Below the pieces are notes generated by a model, which saw nothing but the letters and a program-made list of their open reading frames with translations, did no database searches and had not been told where the DNA came from. Below are positions 26,855-35,238 of a stretch of DNA of 64,000 bases, one piece after another; positions within the stretch are counted from its first letter, which is position 1; the number at the start of each line of letters is the position of its first letter. The position numbers were made by a program, and so were the translations under genes. Source of the DNA: Flavobacterium sharifuzzamanii (lineage in GTDB: Bacteria; Bacteroidota; Bacteroidia; Flavobacteriales; Flavobacteriaceae); NCBI RefSeq assembly GCF_003254585.1, contig NZ_QJGZ01000040.1, positions 186,001 through 250,000 of the forward strand, read 5' to 3'.

Positions 26855-28255
26855 ATGTCATCAGAAAAAATAATACAGCACAGCGAAGCCGCAGCAAAGT
26901 TTAATAAAGATGTAGAACGTGTCAATTGGCACGATGAAACACTTTGGTTTGTTCGCGCTAAAAGAGATAAATCGGCTCACCAAATAGCAGATTGGGAACT
27001 GCTTCGTGAAACTGCTTCTCAGATAAAGTTTAATGTGCTTTCGAATATTCACGATTATTTAGTTGAATTTGAAGCAAATGCACAACGAAACGGAATAATC
27101 GTACATTGGGCTGCCGATGCCAAAGAACATAACGAAATTGTACATTCTATCATGACAAAACATGATGTAAAGCAAATGGTGAAATCCAAATCGATGCTTA
27201 CAGAAGAATGCCATTTAAACGATTATTTAGCCGAAAAAGGAATTGAGGTAATTGATTCTGATTTAGGTGAATATATCGTGCAGCTTCGTAAAGAACCGCC
27301 AAGCCATATTGTGCTTCCAGCGATTCACTTAAAAAAAGAAGATGTAAGTGAAACTTTCCACGAACATTTAGGCACAGAAAAAGGAAATTTCAATCCGCAG
27401 TATTTGACAGAATCTGCTCGCCATAGTTTGAGAAATACTTTCTTGACTAGAAAAGTGGCTTTAACAGGAGTCAATTTTGCGGTTGCAGAAACAGGAGAAT
27501 TTGTAGTTTGTACGAATGAAGGAAATGCCGACATGGGTGCGCATTTAGCAGATGTTCACATCGCTTGTATGGGATTTGAGAAGCTGATTCCGAAAAGAGA
27601 ACATTTAGGTGTTTTCTTGAGATTATTGGCAAGAAGTGCAACGGGACAGCCAATTACAACTTTTTCTAGCCATTTCAAGAAACCAAGAGACGGAAAGGAA
27701 ATGCATATCGTAATTGTAGATAACGGAAGAAGTACACAATTAGGAAGAGAAGATTTTAGAAATTCGCTAAAATGTATTCGTTGTGGAGCGTGTATGAATA
27801 CTTGTCCAGTTTATAGACGAAGCGGTGGACACAGCTATCATAATGCGGTTGCTGGACCAATTGGTTCTATTTTAGCGCCAAATTTAGATATGAGCAAAAA
27901 TGCCGATCTGCCTTTTGCAAGTACACTTTGCGGTTCATGTACCAATGTTTGCCCAGTGAAAATTGACATTCACGATCAATTGTATAAATGGCGTCAGGTT
28001 TTGGTAAAAGAAGGACATACACCGACAGCTAAAACTGTAGCGATGAAAACGATGGCAACCGTTTTGGCAAACCCAACTGTGTTTAATATTGCTGGAAAAT
28101 CAGGCCGATTTGTAATGAAGAATATTCCAGGAATGGTTAATAATAAAATGAACAAATGGTACGATCAGCGAGAAATGCCAGATGTTCCAGAAGAATCTTT
28201 TAGAGAATGGTACAAGAAAAATTCGAGAGAATCTAAAGCAAAAGGAGATGAGTAG
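26855..28255 (+). CDS. lutB: Lactate utilisation protein LutB (ferredoxin-like, LUD domain)
   Basis: 466 residues. The first two-thirds is an LUD domain. Two [4Fe-4S]-type motifs follow: CIRCGACMNTCPVY (Cys307, 310, 313, 317) and CGSCTNVCP (Cys359, 362, 366). The C-terminal tail is typical of LutB (PGMVNNKMNKWYDQREMP). Together with LutA and LutC it oxidises L-lactate to pyruvate. It overlaps lutC by 8 nt, evidence for translational coupling. Confidence 0.92.
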   Translation: MSSEKIIQHSEAAAKFNKDVERVNWHDETLWFVRAKRDKSAHQIADWELLRETASQIKFNVLSNIHDYLVEFEANAQRNGIIVHWAADAKEHNEIVHSIMTKHDVKQMVKSKSMLTEECHLNDYLAEKGIEVIDSDLGEYIVQLRKEPPSHIVLPAIHLKKEDVSETFHEHLGTEKGNFNPQYLTESARHSLRNTFLTRKVALTGVNFAVAETGEFVVCTNEGNADMGAHLADVHIACMGFEKLIPKREHLGVFLRLLARSATGQPITTFSSHFKKPRDGKEMHIVIVDNGRSTQLGREDFRNSLKCIRCGACMNTCPVYRRSGGHSYHNAVAGPIGSILAPNLDMSKNADLPFASTLCGSCTNVCPVKIDIHDQLYKWRQVLVKEGHTPTAKTVAMKTMATVLANPTVFNIAGKSGRFVMKNIPGMVNNKMNKWYDQREMPDVPEESFREWYKKNSRESKAKGDE

Positions 28256-28835
28256 TAAAGGCGAAATTTTAAAAAGAATAAAAGCAAATCAGCCAGAAAT
28301 GGTTTCAGAATTGCCGGATTTAAATCTTTTAGGTTCTGAACAATTTGACGTTTTAGAAACATATAAAACGGTTTTAAAAGGTATTGGTGGAGATCCAGTT
28401 GAAGTTGCGGATTATAATGAAATCATCAATTACATCAAATCCAATTATAATCTCGAAAAACGATTAATTACAACTCTTCCTGAACTTTCTGAAATTGCTT
28501 CGTTAGACTGGAAAACAGTAGATCCACATTCGCTTCAGGATGTTGAATTAACGGTTGTAAAAGCACATTTTGGCGTTGCAGAAAATAGTGGACTTTGGGT
28601 AACAGATGATATTTTAGGACAGCGAGTAGCACCTTTTATTGCGCAGTATCTTGCAATTATAGTTCATAAAAAAGATCTTGTTCCAACAATGCAGCAAGCT
28701 TATGACAGAATTGGTAAAATGGAATATGGTTTCGGAACTTTTATAGCAGGGCCATCAAAAACTGCAGATATTGAACAGTCTTTGGTTCTTGGAGCTCACG
28801 GCGCAAGAGGATTGATTGTTTTTTTATTGGATTAA
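28248..28835 (+). CDS. lutC: Lactate utilisation protein LutC (LUD domain)
   Basis: 195 residues from the ATG at 28248, inside the last codons of lutB. The longer frame from 28182 would overlap lutB by 74 nt and adds a non-conserved basic leader, so 28248 is preferred. The LUD fold is seen in VVKAHFGVAENSGLWVTD, QYLAIIVH and FIAGPSKTADIEQSLVLGAHGAR, the last being the family signature. It is the last gene of the rhamnose/lactate set. Confidence 0.9.
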   Translation: MSSKGEILKRIKANQPEMVSELPDLNLLGSEQFDVLETYKTVLKGIGGDPVEVADYNEIINYIKSNYNLEKRLITTLPELSEIASLDWKTVDPHSLQDVELTVVKAHFGVAENSGLWVTDDILGQRVAPFIAQYLAIIVHKKDLVPTMQQAYDRIGKMEYGFGTFIAGPSKTADIEQSLVLGAHGARGLIVFLLD

Positions 28836-28968
28836 GAGAAGTTTCAGATTTATTAAAAATACATTGACTAATTTTTTTAAACTGTTTTATTTGTAAGAAA
28901 ATTAATTAATTTTGCTTTTGTTAGAACACTATTTAGAATAAATTCGTGATATAAATCTGTCTTTTTTT

Positions 28969-29385
28969 ATGTTTATTTTAAAATCATTAAATAATAATTT
29001 CAAGATTTCGACTATTGAGCTAGAATTAGTTTACACTGAATCTAGAGGTGTGAAAATTATGGTTGAAGTTGTAAAAGATAGTTTGGAAGAGTATTCCAGA
29101 ATAGAAATTGAATTTTTTATCGTGGCCGAAGTAAAATGTGTAACATTAAACTTTTATGAATCAAATTACAATAATTATTTAATGAATTATGAATTTGATA
29201 AAAATCTGGAAGAGAGTGAAAAATCTTTTGATTCAGGATTTTACGAAGTAATAGATTCTGCTTATTTAAAAGAAAATATTAAGAAGTACGATCCCAAAAT
29301 GAGATTTAATTTAAAGCATTATATCGTAACAGGTAATGATAGTTATGCTGAAATAATAGCATCAAATTATATTATTAATCCATGA
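28969..29385 (+). CDS. Hypothetical protein, 138 residues
   Basis: Not recognised. The product is acidic, cytoplasmic, rich in Tyr, Asn and Glu, with predicted alternating strands (LELVYTESRGVKIMVEV; RIEIEFFIVAEVKCVTLNFY). TAATTTTG at 28907-28914 resembles a -7 box, but no well-spaced upstream TTG is seen. It converges on the YegP-like gene across a bidirectional hairpin at 29411-29445. Confidence 0.5.
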   Translation: MFILKSLNNNFKISTIELELVYTESRGVKIMVEVVKDSLEEYSRIEIEFFIVAEVKCVTLNFYESNYNNYLMNYEFDKNLEESEKSFDSGFYEVIDSAYLKENIKKYDPKMRFNLKHYIVTGNDSYAEIIASNYIINP

Positions 29386-29410
29386 TTAATTTTCATTTAT
29401 AGAGTAAATA

Positions 29411-29447
29411 AAAAGCGAGGTTAATTTATAAATTACCTCGCTTTTTT
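29411..29447. terminator. Bidirectional terminator between convergent genes
   Basis: AAAAGCGAGG (29411-29420) pairs with CCTCGCTTTT (29436-29445), with T/A tracts on both sides and an AT loop that also pairs partly. It serves the gene ending at 29385 (+) and the gene ending at 29467 (-). Confidence 0.8.
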
Positions 29448-29466
29448 ATTTTATAACAGTTTTCAA

Positions 29467-29799
29467 TTATGCCGTTTGATCGTCAATAGTTGCATCAGGA
29501 GCATTCTTTTTAACAGATTCGATTCCGTTTTCTCTAGCTGCAACACTTTCGTACATTTCACTAGAACCAATAATCTGACCGTTTCCTGCTTTTAGATTAA
29601 AATAAGGTTTTCCGCTTTTAGATTCTAATCTATCATAACGATCATCGTCTGGTGCATTTTTTTTAACAGATTCGATACCATTATTGCAGGCAGCTTTTGT
29701 AGTATAGCCTTCACTCGTTAGAATGGTCTGACCATTACCAGCTTTTAAATTGAATTGGAACTCTCCGTTGGCTCTAGTAGTGATTACAAATTTTCCCAT
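29467..29799 (-). CDS. YegP family protein (DUF1508 repeat)
   Basis: 110 residues made of two tandem DUF1508 units: FQFNLKAGNGQTILTSEGY... and YFNLKAGNGQIIGSSEMYES..., each ending in NGIESVKKNAPD. This matches the E. coli YegP type, small proteins often linked to stress and without a firm biochemical role. It is cytoplasmic and monocistronic with a shared terminator downstream. Confidence 0.88.
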   Translation of the reverse strand: MGKFVITTRANGEFQFNLKAGNGQTILTSEGYTTKAACNNGIESVKKNAPDDDRYDRLESKSGKPYFNLKAGNGQIIGSSEMYESVAARENGIESVKKNAPDATIDDQTA

Positions 29800-30104
29800 G
29801 TAGTTTACTTTTAAAGTTAGGTGTATAAATTTTGCTATTGATAAAAATACAAAACTTAGTAATATAAATCATACGTCAATTTGAAAAAATGATTACTATA
29901 ATCATAATAAATTGGTTTATGGAATTAAATTAAGCTGATTTTTTCAGATCTAAACAAATATATTATTGGTATAAAGAAATAATCTTCGAGAGAAACCTTG
30001 TAAATATAAATGTCTTTTATTGTATGGTATATTTGTAATATTTTTTATTTTTAAACTATTAAACAAAATCATCAATGCTTATTTCTATTGGTGAATAATT
30101 GCCT
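29800..30104. promoter_or_regulatory. AT-rich divergent spacer before the XdhC gene
   Basis: TATATTTG at 30028-30035 fits the TAnnTTTG box for the + strand gene at 30105. A TTG at 29998-30000 is 27 nt upstream, which is too far for a good match, so the call is weak. Nothing else is seen in this spacer. Confidence 0.3.
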
Positions 30105-31229
30105 ATGAAAGAAATCAGCGAAATCCTTAAAGCATATTCGGCAGCTAAAGCAGAAGAAAAGAAAACAGCTTTGGCAACTGTAGTAAAAGTTGAAGGTTCG
30201 TCATACAGGCAGCCAGGTGCACGTATGTTGGTTACCGAAGATGGCATGTTGACGGGCGCAATAAGTGGAGGCTGTTTAGAAGGAGATGCATTGCGAAAAG
30301 CGCTTCTTTCAATTAATCAAAAGCAAAATAAACTTGTAACTTATAATACAAGTAATGAAGACGATGCAGAAGTTGGTTTACAGCTTGGATGCAACGGAAT
30401 TGTTCATATTCTTTTTGAATACATAAATGACGAGATCGAAAACAATCCGATTCAGCTTTTGCAACAACTCGAATTAGAAAGAAAAGAAGCAGTAATAGTA
30501 ACAGTTTTCTCTTTAAAAAGAAATGCTTCTCAGATAGGAACAACTTTGTTTTTCAGAAAAGACAGTCCAGTTTTAACTCATGATAATGAAGCTTTAAGTT
30601 TGATTTCGGAAGTGAAAGAGGTTTTGAAAAATAAAACTTCGGCAGTAAAAAAACTTCAGAAAGAAAATGACAGCGAAGCTTTAATCGAATATATAAAACC
30701 ATCAATTTCACTCGTAATTGCGGGAGCAGGAAATGATATTCAGCCATTAGTGAAAATGGCTTCTGTTTTAGGATGGAAAACCAGTATTGGTGAAGGACGC
30801 GCAACGCATGCAACTAAGAAACGTTTTCCGAAAGCCGATCAAGTTTCGGTAGTAAATCCAGAACATTTTTTGGAGAATATTGTTATTGACGATCAGACCT
30901 ATTTTGCTTTGATGACGCACAATTACAAATACGATTTAGCAGTTTTAAAAGAGCTGCTAAAAACCGATTTTCATTATATCGGAATTCTAGGTCCGAAGTC
31001 AAAATTCAACCGAATGTTGGACGATCTTTTGATCGAAGGAATCACAGTAAGCGAAGAACAGATCAAAAGAATTCATACTCCCATTGGTCTCGATATTGGC
31101 GCAGAAACCTCGGAAGAAATCGCTTTATCAATTGTTTCTGAAATAAAAGCTGTAGCTTCAGAAAGAATAGGAACTTCGCTGAAATATAAAGAAGGCAAAA
31201 TTCATGATGAAATTCATTATGGAGAATAG
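30105..31229 (+). CDS. XdhC/CoxI family molybdenum-enzyme maturation factor
   Basis: 374 residues from the ATG at 30105. A TTG two codons upstream is unlikely. It has the XdhC N-terminal motif GSSYRQPGARMLV, the GAISGGCLEGD signature, and a C-terminal Rossmann part (LVIAGAGNDIQPLVKMA; HYIGILGPKSKFNRML). XdhC-type factors bind the molybdenum cofactor, help its sulfuration and insert it into xanthine-dehydrogenase-family enzymes. The target is very likely the three-subunit enzyme at 33616-37443. It overlaps the MocA-like gene by 26 nt. Confidence 0.88.
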   Translation: MKEISEILKAYSAAKAEEKKTALATVVKVEGSSYRQPGARMLVTEDGMLTGAISGGCLEGDALRKALLSINQKQNKLVTYNTSNEDDAEVGLQLGCNGIVHILFEYINDEIENNPIQLLQQLELERKEAVIVTVFSLKRNASQIGTTLFFRKDSPVLTHDNEALSLISEVKEVLKNKTSAVKKLQKENDSEALIEYIKPSISLVIAGAGNDIQPLVKMASVLGWKTSIGEGRATHATKKRFPKADQVSVVNPEHFLENIVIDDQTYFALMTHNYKYDLAVLKELLKTDFHYIGILGPKSKFNRMLDDLLIEGITVSEEQIKRIHTPIGLDIGAETSEEIALSIVSEIKAVASERIGTSLKYKEGKIHDEIHYGE

Positions 31230-31821
31230 ATTTCAAAATAAAACAGGTATTATTATTTTGGCTGCAGGTAATTCTTCCAGATTAGGCAAACCAAAACAAT
31301 TGTTGCAATATAAAGAATCAACTTTGCTGAAAAACACCATTTCAGAAGCTTTGAAGGTTGAAAATTCGTCTGTAATAGTTGTGACAGGTTCAAACCATGA
31401 TTTAATTGAGAAAGAGCTTAATTTGCCTGAAATACAGTTTTCGTTTAATTCTGACTGGGAAAATGGAATGTCATCTTCAATCGTAAAAGGTGTCAACCAA
31501 TTATTACATCAAAATCCTGAGTGCGAACAATGCATTTTAGCAGTTTGCGATCAGCCTTTTGTAACGGTTTCTGTCTTTGAAAATTTAATTGTTGAAGCCA
31601 ATAGAACCAAAAAAGGAATTGCAGCCTCAGCTTATTCTGATACTTTAGGAACACCAGTTTTATTTCATAAAAAATACTTTCAAGAACTTCTGGAATTGAA
31701 AGGACAGGAAGGCGCCAAAAAACTCATTAAAAAGTATTCTGCGGATGTGGTTTCAGTTTCTTTTGAAAAGGGGAATATAGATATTGATACGGAAGAAGAT
31801 TACTATAAGTTGATTTCTTGA
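31204..31821 (+). CDS. MocA-like molybdenum cofactor cytidylyltransferase
   Basis: 205 residues. The nucleotidyltransferase start GIIILAAGNSSRLGKPKQLL is the LAAGxSxRxGxxK signature. CDQPFV near residue 115 and the DIDTEEDY end are typical of MocA/MobA-like proteins. MocA makes the cytosine-dinucleotide form of the molybdenum cofactor, which PaoABC-type enzymes use. The gene overlaps the end of the xdhC-like gene. Met codons at 31204, 31207 and 31219 are all possible starts, and the last removes most of the overlap. Confidence 0.85.
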   Translation: MMKFIMENRFQNKTGIIILAAGNSSRLGKPKQLLQYKESTLLKNTISEALKVENSSVIVVTGSNHDLIEKELNLPEIQFSFNSDWENGMSSSIVKGVNQLLHQNPECEQCILAVCDQPFVTVSVFENLIVEANRTKKGIAASAYSDTLGTPVLFHKKYFQELLELKGQEGAKKLIKKYSADVVSVSFEKGNIDIDTEEDYYKLIS

Positions 31822-32055
31822 GATAAAGTGGCAAAGGTTCAAAGGGGCAGAGTGACAAAGTTTTTTTTACATAGATTTTCTAAATCCAGTTTGTCATCCT
31901 GACGAAGGAAGGATCACACGCGGGAGTCGACAAAGATTGAGGATTTATTTTATGGAATTTCTAGTGTGATCCTTCCTTCGTCAGGATGACAAAAATAACC
32001 TTTGCGTCTCTGCTCCCGATAGCTATCGGGATTATGAGATTAAAAAAAATAAAAC
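31822..32055. repeat. Composite palindromic element (family B) with terminator function between convergent genes
   Basis: Arms of about 28 bp at 31891 and ending at 31992 are perfect or near-perfect inverted copies (core GTCATCCTGACGAAGGAAGG / CCTTCCTTCGTCAGGATGAC). They sit inside an outer pair of 'caaagg...cctttgcg' words. The 18-bp palindrome TCCCGATAGCTATCGGGA follows at 32014-32031. No gene is seen. Other copies of this family are at 40209-40310 and 55158-55260. Confidence 0.7.
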
Positions 32056-33207
32056 TTAGTGTCTTAACGCCTTATTGGCAAATTCCGCAGCTAAGCTCAA
32101 AACTCGCTCAACAGCAATATCAATTTCTTCTGCAGTAGTAAATCTTCCCAAACTAAAACGAATCGAACTCAAAGCATCTTCATCGGATAATCCCATGGCT
32201 TTTAAAACATGCGAAGGCTCAGAAGTAACCGCCGAACACGAAGCGCCATTGGAAACCGAAATATTTCCCAAAGCCAGAATAAGCTGTTCTGAATTTACGT
32301 TTGGAAAACAAATATTAGAAGTATTATAAATTCGGTTTTCTGTATTTCCATTTACAAAAGAACCTTCAAATTGTAATAAACCTTTTTCGAGTTTGTTTCG
32401 TAATAGAGAAACTCTATTTTGATCTTTTTCTAATTCATTTACAGCTATTTCAGATGCTTTTCCTAAACCGATAATTCCGGGAACATTTAACGTTCCACTT
32501 CGTAATTTTCTTTGTTGTCCGCCCCCAAGAATTTGAGGAGACAATTTTATTTTGGCTTTCGCCGAAATATATAAAGCGCCAATTCCTTTCGGACCATAAA
32601 ATTTATGGGCAGACAAAGTCAAAAGATCAATTCCGAGTTTTTTTACGTCAACAGGAATTTTACCGACAGCCTGTGTAGCATCGCACATAAAAAGTACATT
32701 TTTGGCTTTCAGTATTTTAGAAATTGCACTGATATTTTGTATGACTCCAGTTTCATTATTTGAAAACATTCCTGTGAAAACCAGTGTTTTATCTGTAGTT
32801 ATTTCTTTTAAAAGTTGAAGGCTTATAAGTCCGTCAGAATCAGTTGGAAGATAAGTCACTTCAAAACCAATATTTTCCATAAAACGGCAGGTTTCCAGAA
32901 CTGCTTTATGTTCGGTTTGAATGGTAACGATATGTTTTCGGTCTTGATCGGCTAAACCTTTAATTGCGAGATTAATTGCCTCAGTCGCGCCCGAAGTAAA
33001 TATTATTTCTTCTGCATCGGCATTTATTAAATCTGCCGTTTGCCATGCTGCGTTTTCAATAGCTTCTTTTACCGTTAATCCCGCTAAATGTGTTCCTGTT
33101 GAATTAGCATACAAATCGGTAAAATACGGAAGCATTGCATTCACAACACGCTCATCAACACGGGTTGTGGCATTATTATCAAGATAAATGATTTCTTGTT
33201 GTGGCAT
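32056..33207 (-). CDS. Cysteine desulfurase (IscS/NifS-like)
   Basis: 383 residues, a fold-type I PLP enzyme. It begins IIYLDNNATTRVD and has the SGATEAIN turn, the PLP lysine Lys202 in LSAHKFYGPKG, RSGTLNVPGIIGLG, and the active-site Cys324 in SNGASCSAV. It moves sulfur from L-cysteine to a persulfide. It lies on the opposite strand between the XdhC/MocA pair and the molybdenum hydroxylase. A role in sulfurating their cofactor or building their Fe-S clusters is plausible, as opposed to general Fe-S assembly. No IscU or SufB genes accompany it. Confidence 0.9.
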   Translation of the reverse strand: MPQQEIIYLDNNATTRVDERVVNAMLPYFTDLYANSTGTHLAGLTVKEAIENAAWQTADLINADAEEIIFTSGATEAINLAIKGLADQDRKHIVTIQTEHKAVLETCRFMENIGFEVTYLPTDSDGLISLQLLKEITTDKTLVFTGMFSNNETGVIQNISAISKILKAKNVLFMCDATQAVGKIPVDVKKLGIDLLTLSAHKFYGPKGIGALYISAKAKIKLSPQILGGGQQRKLRSGTLNVPGIIGLGKASEIAVNELEKDQNRVSLLRNKLEKGLLQFEGSFVNGNTENRIYNTSNICFPNVNSEQLILALGNISVSNGASCSAVTSEPSHVLKAMGLSDEDALSSIRFSLGRFTTAEEIDIAVERVLSLAAEFANKALRH

Positions 33208-33615
33208 AATTTGGGCTTAGTTCAGTAAAAATACAATTTCAGAATTAATCTACGTGAAAAAATTAACCGCAAAGGCGCAAAGGGTTTTCGCAAAGAACGC
33301 AAAATTTTAATGTGTATAATTTTTTGTTTCTCGCAGATTTTGCAGATCTAAACAGATTTTTTATTTATTTCTATCATAAAGAATCTGTGTAAATCTTTTC
33401 ATCGTATTCAAAATCTGCATTATCTGCCAAATCTGCGAGAGAAAAATAACTTAGCGAACTTAGCGAAAACCCTTTGCGCCTTTGCGGTTAAAAAAACAAA
33501 ATTGTAATTATTCTAAATAAGAGTAATGTTTGAATTTTATAATTTTTTCTTACATAAGATCGCTAAATTTGTTAGAATGACAAAAGCGAATTTGCTAATT
33601 TAACAAATAGATTGA
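33208..33615. repeat. Large nested palindrome upstream of the molybdenum hydroxylase operon
   Basis: No gene is seen. Outer arms of 29 bp (33263-33291 and 33463-33491) are perfectly complementary (the left arm begins TTAACCGCAAAGGCGCAAAG). Inside, a second pair (TTTCTCGCAGATTTTGCAGAT at 33327-33347 and its near-complement at 33422-33444) and a third imperfect pair of 'aatctg' words bring the two arms together. TAAATTTG at 33564-33571 fits a -7 box for the gene at 33616, without a well-spaced -33. Confidence 0.75.
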
Positions 33616-34254
33616 ATGGCTTCTAAAAAAACAAATCAGAATAAAGTAACACCCGAAGATTCCAATTCGCGTCGTGACTTTATAAAGAAATCAGGACTTT
33701 TTACCGCTCTTGCCCTGACGCCACCTTCATTGGTTATGGCTTCAGAAAAGAAATGGGATGAAAAAATAGCGGAATATTTAGAAACAGTACCGCTTTCTAT
33801 TGAGGTAAATGGCACAAAACACAATTTGAATATTGAACCAAGAACTACGTTGCTTGATTTACTTCGCGAACAATTACAGCTTACTGGAACCAAAAAAGGA
33901 TGCGACCACGGACAATGTGGTGCGTGTACGGTTCACGTAAACGGAACGCGAATTTTGTCATGTCTGTCTTTGGCAACGATGCAGCAAAACGCACAAGTCA
34001 CAACAATCGAAGGGCTTTCGAAAGGAAAAAAACTGCATCCTATGCAGGAAGCTTTTATCAAGCACGATGGTTTTCAGTGTGGCTATTGCACACCGGGACA
34101 AATCATGTCTGGAATTGCTTGTATCAAAGAAGGGCACGCCAACAGTAGAGAAGAAATCAGTGAATATATGAGCGGTAACATCTGCAGATGCGGTGCTTAT
34201 CATAATATCGTTGACGCTATAACCGAAGTGAAGGAAGGAGGAAAGGAGATATGA
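33616..34254 (+). CDS. Molybdenum hydroxylase [2Fe-2S] subunit with Tat signal (PaoA-like)
   Basis: 212 residues. A Tat motif SRRDFIKKS (residues 18-26) precedes a hydrophobic stretch, so the assembled complex is exported to the periplasm. Two [2Fe-2S] domains follow: a plant-ferredoxin type with Cys96, Cys101, Cys104 and Cys116 (GCDHGQCGACTVH) and the four-helix type with Cys155, Cys158, Cys190 and Cys192 (GYCTPGQ; CRCGAYHNI). This is the electron-transfer subunit of a xanthine-dehydrogenase-family enzyme. It overlaps the FAD subunit by 4 nt. The aldehyde-type substrate is suggested by similarity of the layout to PaoABC. Confidence 0.92.
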   Translation: MASKKTNQNKVTPEDSNSRRDFIKKSGLFTALALTPPSLVMASEKKWDEKIAEYLETVPLSIEVNGTKHNLNIEPRTTLLDLLREQLQLTGTKKGCDHGQCGACTVHVNGTRILSCLSLATMQQNAQVTTIEGLSKGKKLHPMQEAFIKHDGFQCGYCTPGQIMSGIACIKEGHANSREEISEYMSGNICRCGAYHNIVDAITEVKEGGKEI

Positions 34255-35231
34255 AAAACTTTCAGATAATTAAAGCTTTGTCGTCTTCGTCGGCAGTTAC
34301 GGGAAAAGCCAAAGATAATTCTTCTATGTTTATTGCGGGAGGAACCAATCTGGTCGATTTAATGAAGAAGAATGTCGTAGCTCCAGATAAATTAGTTGAC
34401 ATTAACGGTTTAGACTTAAAGAAAATAGAGTTCTTAAAAGGAAAAGTTTCGATCGGCGCTTTGGCAAAAAACAGTCAAGTTGCAGAAGATGCTTCGATAA
34501 AAGAAAAACATCCGTTGTTAGCTTTAGCATTGGCAGCTGGAGCTTCTCAACAGATTAGACACATGGCAACTGTTGGAGGAAATATGCTGCAGAAAACGAG
34601 ATGCTCTTATTATTACAATACCGATATGCCTTGTAACAAACGTGTTCCAAAAAGCGGATGCGGTGCGATTGGCGGTTCTAATAGAATGGCAGCTGTTTTT
34701 GGAACTTCGGATAGTTGTATTGCGGTTCATCCAAGTGATATGTGTGTAGCTTTGGCGGCGCTTGACGCGAAAGTTTTGGTAGAAGGTCCAAAAGGAAAAC
34801 GAGAAATTAATTTTACTGATTTTCATAGACTTCCTGGAAATACGCCCGAAAAAGACAATACGCTAGACAGTAGAGAATTGATCACTGCTGTTGAAATTCC
34901 AGATAATACTTTTACTAAAAATGTGCATTATCTAAAAGTTCGTGACAGAACGAGCTATGCTTTTGCATTGGTATCGGTTGCTGCGGCTTTAGATATAAAA
35001 AACAATACCATAAATGATGTCAGATTGGCAATGGGAGGTGTGGCACATAAACCATGGAGATTGACTGAAACAGAAAAATTCCTGAAAGGAAAGACAATTT
35101 CTGAAGATCTATTTAAACAAGCAGGCCATTTGTCTATGAAAGGCGCAAAAGGATTAGGTGATAATAATTTTAAATTAACGCTTGGAGAGAATGCAGTAGC
35201 AGAAGCACTTACAATAGCAGCATCAAAATAA
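34251..35231 (+). CDS. Molybdenum hydroxylase FAD-binding subunit (PaoB-like)
   Basis: 326 residues. The FAD-binding segment is IAGGTNLVDLM near residue 28 and ATVGGNML near 106. Four cysteines (Cys118, Cys128, Cys137, Cys156) in the RCSYYYNTDMPCNK...SGCGAIGG...DSCIAVHPSD region match the additional [4Fe-4S] site known in PaoB-type subunits. No signal peptide is present, so export would be by the Tat partner subunit (hitch-hiking). The start codon overlaps the stop of the preceding gene (ATGA), indicating coupled translation. The next gene starts 7 bp downstream. Confidence 0.92.
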   Translation: MKNFQIIKALSSSSAVTGKAKDNSSMFIAGGTNLVDLMKKNVVAPDKLVDINGLDLKKIEFLKGKVSIGALAKNSQVAEDASIKEKHPLLALALAAGASQQIRHMATVGGNMLQKTRCSYYYNTDMPCNKRVPKSGCGAIGGSNRMAAVFGTSDSCIAVHPSDMCVALAALDAKVLVEGPKGKREINFTDFHRLPGNTPEKDNTLDSRELITAVEIPDNTFTKNVHYLKVRDRTSYAFALVSVAAALDIKNNTINDVRLAMGGVAHKPWRLTETEKFLKGKTISEDLFKQAGHLSMKGAKGLGDNNFKLTLGENAVAEALTIAASK

Positions 35232-35238
35232 TTAAATT

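Noticed and set aside
28182..28247. Longer LutC start inside lutB
   Set aside because: It would give a 74-nt overlap and a non-conserved basic leader. The ATG at 28248 fits the family.
31822..32055. CRISPR-like repeats
   Set aside because: The copies are inverted arms of isolated palindromes, not regularly spaced direct repeats, and no cas genes are present.
33208..33615. tRNA or other structured RNA gene
   Set aside because: The fold comes from a long palindrome. No tRNA arms or anticodon loop could be found.
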